Assembly: GCA_914767715.1 (NCBI GenBank)
Contig: OU612067.1
Location: forward strand, 22,792,162-22,852,161
Direction: 5' to 3'
Length of the DNA: 60,000 bases
From: Membranipora membranacea
Lineage: Eukaryota; Bryozoa; Gymnolaemata; Cheilostomatida; Membraniporidae
Every line of letters starts with the position of its first letter. Position 1 is the first letter of the stretch. Below the pieces are notes generated by a model. It had not been told where the DNA came from, made no database searches, and worked only from the letters and a program-made list of their open reading frames with translations. Below, in pieces: positions 27,701 to 36,700 of this stretch. Made by a program: the position numbers and the translations under genes.

Positions 27701-30700
27701 CATATTCAGTTCAGTACAAGATACTCTGTTAGCTATCTGCACCTGTCAGGTATAATTCTTTGTCAACAGGCGTTCGATATTCTGCTATAAGACTTTGTAG
27801 CAGAAACTGACAAATATTGAGTCGTTTTGTTAATAGTGTTTGATGTGTCTAGTGATAGTGATAGTATATTAACAAGAAAATATTAATCTATTTAGTTGTT
27901 CTTTGAGTTGTGACCAGCAGCTCAAATCACCGGAGTGATTATCCAGGGTTTTTGTCTGATGAGAACACATTCTGACATTTCTGACATTTAAATCCTAGTA
28001 TAGAATTTTTGCTGGTTGCGAGGCACTGCGCATGCGGATTGGTGAGTCGCGGCGGGATGTGTGCATTGTGCTCGCTGTCTACCGGGTGCCCTCGGGCTCT
28101 GTGGGGGCTTTTCTGGGGGATTTAGTTCTGATTTTGCCCACTCTCCCCTCGAACTCACACGTTGTTGGTGACATCAATATTGATTTAAATCCAGAAAATT
28201 ATTTGGACTCAGTTTCAGAAAACTAGAGCGAGTTGATTCAAAGCTAATGTTTTTATAACCTTATTCAATCGCAACAAGAATTGGCGAAACCAAAATAGTA
28301 TTTTAGATCACATTATTGTTATTGATTCAAGTCGTGCACTCTAGATTTTGATATTTCAGATCATAAGCCGGTGTGTGCATCCTTTGTTTACAAAAAGCAC
28401 AGCCATAATGTTAACAAAAATCCTTCGCCAATGAACATAACGAAGGCAAATTATGTGTTATTACAAGAAATTATACAGCACCAAAATTGGTCCCCAATTA
28501 CAGAAATATCTGACACCAACACAGCTTTTAAACTTTTCATTGAAATACTAAGCTCATGTGTTGATGATGCGAGCAACAAAATTAGTGCCAGAAAGCATCA
28601 ACGTTCTACTTTCAAGAAACCTTGGATGACTAAGAAATTATGTACACTTACAAAAGAACGTACTAAGCTTCACAAAATGAGCAAATTACAACCATTCAAT
28701 GGTGAATTGCAAATGCGGTATAGGAAACTCATAAATCATGTAACAAACTGCGTAAACATCGCAAGGACAGAGCATTACAAAGCTCAGTATGATAAGTGTT
28801 GTGGGAATACCAATGAAAAATGGAGATTTGTCATGAGTTTTATTAAAAAAGATACCGATGGTTCAGATGAGAAAATTCATCTCGGACATGATGATGATCA
28901 GAGCATTTCTGTAGCTGATAAATTTAATGATTTCTTTATCAATGTTCGTACTAATCTGGCAGAAAATCATCCAACCACTGCAACCAAATTTACAAAATAT
29001 TTTCCTAAGATTGATAATGCTTTTGCAGCTGAATTTTCTTTCACTGGAATTGAGGCCTGATGAATACCAATGCAAGCTTTAAAAGATGATAAATTAACCC
29101 TGGCACCACTCTTAACATACTTAGCCGACCTGATGATAAAAACCTCAATTTTCCCAGACTGCTTAAAAATTGCTCGTGTGGAACCACTTTTTAAAAAGGG
29201 AGATAAAACTAGATGTAATAGTTACAGACCCATTTCAATTTTAAATTCGACATCGAAAGTTTTAGAAAAGCTCCTTTCAATGCAAATCAGAGAGTATCTG
29301 GAGTGCAGAGATTTACTCACTAATTACCAATTTGGCTATAGATCACAGCGCAGTACAACTGACGCAAATAATATTATAATGGAACAACCTTACAACAATT
29401 TTAATGATAGAGGCATCACCCAGGGTGTGCTTTTAGATTTTTCAAAAGCTTTTGATGCAATAAATCATGGCATTCTTATCAGAAAACTGAAATTTTTGGG
29501 ATTTTCCTCTCCCTCTTGTCGACCTTTAGAAAATTATCTTTTAAACAGAAAACAATTTGTCTTGGTTAACGATGTTGAGTCAGGATTATTGCCAGTACAG
29601 ATTGGTGTTCCCCAGGGTTCGGTTCTCAGGCTACTTTTATTTTTAATTTAAATTAACGACCTTTTAAATGCAGCACCTGATCTAAATTATATACTTTTTG
29701 CTGATGATACAAACATTTTTAGTACTCAACCTTTGATTAATGAATGGTGTATCACCAACCGTCTTGTTATTAACTATGAGAAGCTATAGAGGCTATAGAC
29801 AAGACCCAAACAAAATTTTTAACCCTGAAGAATTCAAGCTCGAATTCGGGAACTCTATTTTAAAAGAAAAAGGAACCACCAAATTTTTAGGACTTGAGTT
29901 AGACTCCAACCTAACTTTCCATGAGCATTTTAAAAGCCTTAAAAAGAAATTAAATTTAACTCTGATGATCCGTCCGGCCATTGACAAAAGTCAATGGTTG
30001 ACATATATTACAGCTTTTTTTGTCCTCATCTGATATACGGATTAGAGTTCTGGGGCCATGCAAGTGATAGCCAACTACGACCAATACAGACTCTACAAAA
30101 AATGCTCTGCCAATCATTAAGGGAATTGGACCAGGGGCTCACATTTCTAGTCATTTTGAAAAACCAACAACAGGCGAGGAGAGAGGTCCTTGTTGAGCAA
30201 TGGCATATCCTTGTTCAACAAGTGCCTTTTGGGAGTTTGGACGGGGCCAGGGTGTGATCTCACAGTTGGGCTGGCGGGGCGTCTCTGGTCGTGCGGTGGA
30301 TAGCGGGTACGGTGGGCATGTTTTGTCTGGGTTTTTCATGATGTTTGTGTGGTGTTTTTGTAATAAGTTGGAGGGTTGGCCATCCCTCTAGTCACAGACT
30401 ATCTGGCTGACCCATGCTTTTATTTACTTTCTTTGAACATTTATTTCTTATAATCTACAATGTTTCTTTATAGCAAAAGACAAAAAAAAAATTATCCCAA
30501 TGAACTGCCTGTAGGCCATCAGTCACAATAAACCGAACTAAATCAACAATACACAGTGGTCAGTAAACAATAAAACAATATATAGAGAATCTCCAATCTT
30601 GGTGTTTAAAAAATGATTTGATTTGTCTTTTAAAAGGCTGCAAAAGATGATAGAGCTAATGAGATGTATCAAGCCGGATGGAATAATTATGTTTGACCCT

Positions 30701-33700
30701 GCTGATTTAGAATAATACCGATGCAATTTCATTCCTTGATCTTTCCATATAAAAAAATAAGATTACTGCTTGTGGTATTCAATAATTTGCAATGTGCATC
30801 CAAGTTTTTTCTGCCAAATGCAATTACATTTGATTTATTCGTATTTTATATAAAATGTCCAGAATAAGATCATGTCGATGATACCATGTGATTTATCTGC
30901 ACCTAATAGGTAATGAGGTAATTTCTTTAGACAGCGGGCCTGGTGTGAGTTATTCTCTAATAGGTCTTTGTAGCAGAAACTAAAAAAAATATTGAATTGC
31001 TCTGTTTATAGTGTCATCTGGTTGTTATCTCCTAATCTGAGAGTGATTGCAATGGTGGTATTAAGGGATTGAGGCAAATGAACAACAGTTTTTCACAACT
31101 ATTTATTTATTTTAATTGTTTTAAGTATGACAACCGGCAGTGTAATAGTCACTTCAATTTCCTTGGATGTATATTCAATCGTTCCATGTTTTGATATTAT
31201 ATTGATAGAGAACAAAGTGCTTTTAATAAGCAATAATATTTGTAGTATGGCCTCAGGACTTCACATTAATCGACCCCTACCCACAGAGTGATGTGATGAC
31301 TGACTGGATGTGATATCACTTACTTAGCTGTAAGCATTGTCACGACTACTAGCAAGTAGTTTGAGTAGGCCGTACTTCTAGAGTACACTGTGCAGATGAG
31401 CACAGTAGCTAAAACTGTGTCAGGTGATGATTATTACATGGTGGTTTAAGGTTTGGCAGGTGAAAATCATGACAGAGCGCGGAAAATGTCCGAAGTTTTA
31501 TTCACTGCGCAAGGCATATTTGTTTCCCCATCACACCAGTCCCTGTAACTCCTTTACACTTGAGTGTCATGGTGTGTTACATAATCACTAATTGGCTGCA
31601 CCTATGATATTCATGGTCGTAAATTATCAAGTCGCATCAATTTTTGGTTATATCATTTTGACCAAAGCGTGGTAATTTCTATGATATTATTTCATCCAGC
31701 ATGATCTCTGGATACAGCAGTTACAGTGGGTCTCAGTTCAAACCATGTTTTCATTCCACATATATGGATTACTATGTAATGATAAATGAGCAACACAAAA
31801 AGAGGTCTCATTATTTAATCTGAAGAATTTACATGAGCTGGGAGTATTGTTGGTGATAGATGAGATGTCAGTAACAGTACAGAAATGTGACAAGGGCTAC
31901 TGATAACTGGCATTCTGATATGGCAATTATATCATTTGGATGTCATAATTTTGACGACAGCTTCATTTCGACGATTGCCATCTTAGATAAGGGAAGATAA
32001 ATTTCAGTATAAATGGTCATTAAATCAAATCATCTCATAGAATTTGGTGAAACCATTTTTGAAGCACTGTCCCAAAATTTGCTGCAAATTATCTATAGTA
32101 CAATATCATGTAATATATGATACCCAAGTGCAAGGTTTTTATACCAAAATATTTTTTACAAAAATCATTTTTATTACGGTAAAAAAGATAAAATGTTCAC
32201 CTCTTTTGTAAATCATATAAAACAACGAATCATAAGCTTTGCACCGATTGTATATCACAGGCCAATGTACATCTAACTGGGTGTCTGTTTTGAAGGATAC
32301 GTAATGAACCATAATGAACCGGCAGACTTCTCAAGTCACACCCGGACACTTGTATATTCCTAGGTGACCTCATCCCTCCCAATCATGTAGGTAATGCCTG
32401 TAGGGTCTCATTATAGCCTAAGTATAACTCCTCCAGTTCGGTCAGTGAGCAAATGCTGAGGGAACAAAAATTTCATCCAATAATTATATATAGTTTTCCA
32501 ACTTAGATTTTATTGCTGCCACTGACTGAAAATGAACAACAATGATAATCACGGGATTTCTAATGTTTGGTAAAATAATTTTAAATTGAATTATGTCCAA
32601 TTTTGAATACCAGTACCTCTACGAAAAAGTAGGCTGAGACTTCGGACAACCTTAGTCACCAAGTTTTTGGGGCCTGTTAAGAGTGTGAGGCACTTTCTTT
32701 AACAAAAGAGACGAGAAGCAAAAGAGACGAAAAGCAAAAGAGACGAGAAGCAAAAGAGACGAGAAGCAAAAGAGACGAGAAGCAAAAGAGACGAGAGGCA
32801 GTGACACCTTAAAGGGGCACCTATCAGCCTATAGGCTCTCAGTATGAACAAACCTAACTAAAACAACAAGACACCAGTGGTCAGTGAGCAATACAAACGG
32901 TAAATAGAGAATCTCTTTATCCTGCATTTTAAAAAAACAAATTTTCTGATCAGGATGTAAATGCTTGGCCATGCTTGGCCATGCTGATTATGAATACTAC
33001 CGATAGGTTCCCATTTCTAAATTTCAATATGAGGGGAGTTATCTTGTAATATAAATAGAGTAGATAACTGCTTTTTACCATGTGTATCAAAGGTTTTTTT
33101 TACTAGTTCAGTACATGATACTCTGTTATCTATCTGCACCTGACAGGTACATATTTTTTGTCAACAGATGTTAGATATTCTGCTATAAGACTTTGTAGGG
33201 AAAACTGACAATAATATTGAGTTGTTTTGCTTACAGTGTTTGGTGTGTCTTGTAGAATATAAACATTTATTGGCTGCAGTTACGATATTTTTGGTCAAAA
33301 ATTATGGATTTGTTCGATTTTTTGTGTGATGATATTTTCACCCAGTGTGGTATGGTCTATGGTATAACTTCATCTAGCATGGTCTCTGAATACAGCAGTT
33401 ACAGTTAGTCTCAGTCAACCATGATTTTATTTGAGTTTCTTAAAATCACATATTGATAACATTTTTGTGACAGTCACTGAGATATTGTTAGGTAGTAAAA
33501 CGTTTGAAAAGTTTTTTTTTCTGATGAGAAAATATTTCTCCTCTAAAAGACCACGCTTCATTGTTTTCTGGCATTAAAATCTTAGTAATGAACTAGTACT
33601 GTAACAAAACTATTCAGGGATTAATCGACGTCCTCTCATCAACACTTTAATAAGCAGACCGGAATCCTAAGATACTGTTAAGTTGCCAGCAACACCCCTA

Positions 33701-36700
33701 AATGATAGTAATTATGATAATGTATTTTGTTACAAATAAACACAGTGAGAAGTAGATACGGTTACAGTATATGATGCGTGGTGGTAAGAAAGATGATATG
33801 ACTCACCTCTCGGGTATACATCTCAGGTCACATAAATTCACATTTATCTTCTTAAGGGACCTCATCCCTCCTAGTCCTTCAGGTAATGTCTGTAGGTTCG
33901 CATTCATGGATATATCTAACACCTCCAGTTCAGACAGTGAGCAGATGCTGAGGGAACAAAAGTTTCATTCAATAATTATATATAGTTTTCCGACTTAGAA
34001 TTTATTACTGCCACTGACTGAGAAGAAAATTAAGAACAATGATAATCACGGGATTTCTAATGTTTGGTAAAATAATTTAATATTAAATCATATCCAATTT
34101 TGCATACTAGAACCACTAACAAAAACTAGGTTGAGACTTTGGACAGCCTTGATAAGCAAGCTAGGGGGCCTGTTACAAGTGTGAGGCATCTTCTCTAACA
34201 AAAGAGACAAGAAGCAAAAGAGACGAGAGGCAGTGGCATGTTAAAGGGGCCCTTATCAGCCTGCAGGCTCTCAGTATCAATAAACCTAACTAAAACAGCA
34301 ATACGACAGTGGTCAGTAAGCATAACAAACAGTTGATAGAGAATTTCTTATCCTAGTGATTTAAAAATAAGGATTTTTTTATCAGGATGTAAAATTAACT
34401 AAGTTTGACCATGCATATTCAGAATACTACCGATACGTTCTCATTCCTAAAATTAAATATGTTGGGAGTTATCCTGTCATATAAATAAAGAAGATAACTA
34501 CCTTTTGCCATGTGTATCAAAGGTGAACTTGACACCAAAATATTGCCTTTCTGAGAGAACCCTTGTATTTGTATCATTAGTATAAGATGTATAAAGTACA
34601 GATTCAGTTCAGTACATCAAACCCTGTTATCCATCTGCACCTGACAGGTACATAATCTTTGTCAACAGGTGTTAGATATTCTGCTATAGGACATTGTAGC
34701 GGAAACTGACAAATATTGAGTTGTTTTGTTCATAACGTTAAAATGTGTTTTGTTAAATGTAAGCACTAATTGGGTGCAGTTAAGTTTTCCTTGGTCCAAA
34801 ATTCTGGAGTGTCTCAGTTTTTTTTGTCATGTAATTTTCACCCGGCGGTATGCTCTACGATATTACTTCATCCAGCACAGTCTCTGGATACAGCAGTTAC
34901 AGTTAGTCTCAGTCAACCATGATTTCATTTGAGTATCTTGAAATTGCATGTTGATAACATTTTTGTGACAGTCACTGAGATAATGTTAGGTAGTAAAACA
35001 TATGCAGAGGTAACTATGTAATTATTAATGAGTAACACACACAAAAACGAAGAGCATTCATTATTTAATCTGTGTCTTTTGCAACAGCAGGTTATTTTAT
35101 CAGTGATAGATGAGATAGCATGTAAAAGTACAGAAATGTGACAGGGAATACCGATAACTCGCATTCTGATATGGCAGTGATGACTTTAGAATGTCATCAT
35201 TCTGACGACAGCTTCATGTGGCGATTGCCAACTATAATAAGGGATGATAATACAGTATAAATGGTCATTAAACCAAATTATCTTACACAAATCTAGTGAA
35301 ACCATTTTTGATGCACTGTCCCAAAGTTTCTTGCAAGTTTTCTGCCTCATTTCCTCCCTTTAATGACACAACGTCATCGAATCAAGTTTTTGTTCAGGTA
35401 TTCATTTTCAGCAGCTCGGCAGCTTTCCAACGGTATATGATATGTCGATATTCGGATTGGTCTTTGATATTACCTTAACAATAATTTTGATAGTCACAGA
35501 AGAAAAATATGAAATGTTCACCCCTTTTTAAAAATAATATAATAAAATAAGGGTTGGTTTTTCACTGTAAATAGTCATTAAACCAAATCATCTTATACAA
35601 ATTTGATGAAACCATTTTTAAAGCACTATTCCAAAATTTGTTTAAAATTTTGTATATTATGTGTTATTTAATGCCCAAGTGCAAGGTGTTAATACTATAA
35701 TATTTAGACATTAATTTTGATGCTCACACAAAAAAAGATGGAATGTTCACCCTCCTTGCAAACAACTGAATATACAGACGGGTATCCCAAGATACTGTTT
35801 AGTTGCCAGCAACAAGGCACAATAATAATGAATATGATAATATATTTTGTTACAAATAAACACAGAGAAGAGACGATACTGTTACAGTATATGATGAGTG
35901 ATTGTAAGATAGAGGATATGACTCACCTCCCTGGTAACCTTCTCAGGTCACAGAGAGACACTTTTATATTCTTAAGTGACCTCATCCCTCCTAATCCTTT
36001 AGGTAATGTCTGAAGTCTGGGATTACGGTGTGTATCTAACACCTCCAGTTCAGATTTGATTACTGTCATTGACTGAGAAGAAAATTACCAACAATGATAA
36101 TCACGGGATTTCTAATGTTTGGTAAAATAACTTTATATTGACTCATATCCAATTTTGCATACCAGTACCACAAAGAAAAAGTAGGTTGAGACTTTGGAAA
36201 ACCTTAACTACCAAGTTAGGAGGCCTGTTAAAAGTGTGAGGCACTTTCTTTAACAAAAGAGACGAGAAGCAAAAGAGACGAGAAGCAAAAGAGATGACAA
36301 GAAAAAGAGACGAGAGGCAGTGACACCTTAAAGGGGCACCTATCAGCCTATAGGCTCTCAGTATGAATAAACCTAGCTAAAACAACAATACACCAGTGGT
36401 CAGTATGCAATACAAACGGTAAATAGAGAATCTCTTTATCCTGCATTTTAAAAAACAAATTTTCTGATAAGGATGTAAATGCTTGGCCATGCTGATTATG
36501 AATACTACCGATAGGTTCTCATTTCTACATTTCAATATGATGGGAGTTATCTTGTAACATAAATAGAGTAGATAACTGCCTTTTATCATGTGTATCAAAG
36601 GTTATTATTTTTTTACTAGTTCAGTACATCAATGAGCTCCCAAGTGTTTAATAACGCAAACCTCCATGGATGAACAAGTGGTAAATTCACACAGGTAGGG

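Larger units (their letters stand above)
32090..34850. repeat. Near-identical segmental duplication, copy B
   Basis: Partner of 23475-26230. Its left flank continues into older unit sequence (gaaaccatttttgaagcac) instead of LINE copy 3, so the junctions of the two copies are different. Confidence 0.85.
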
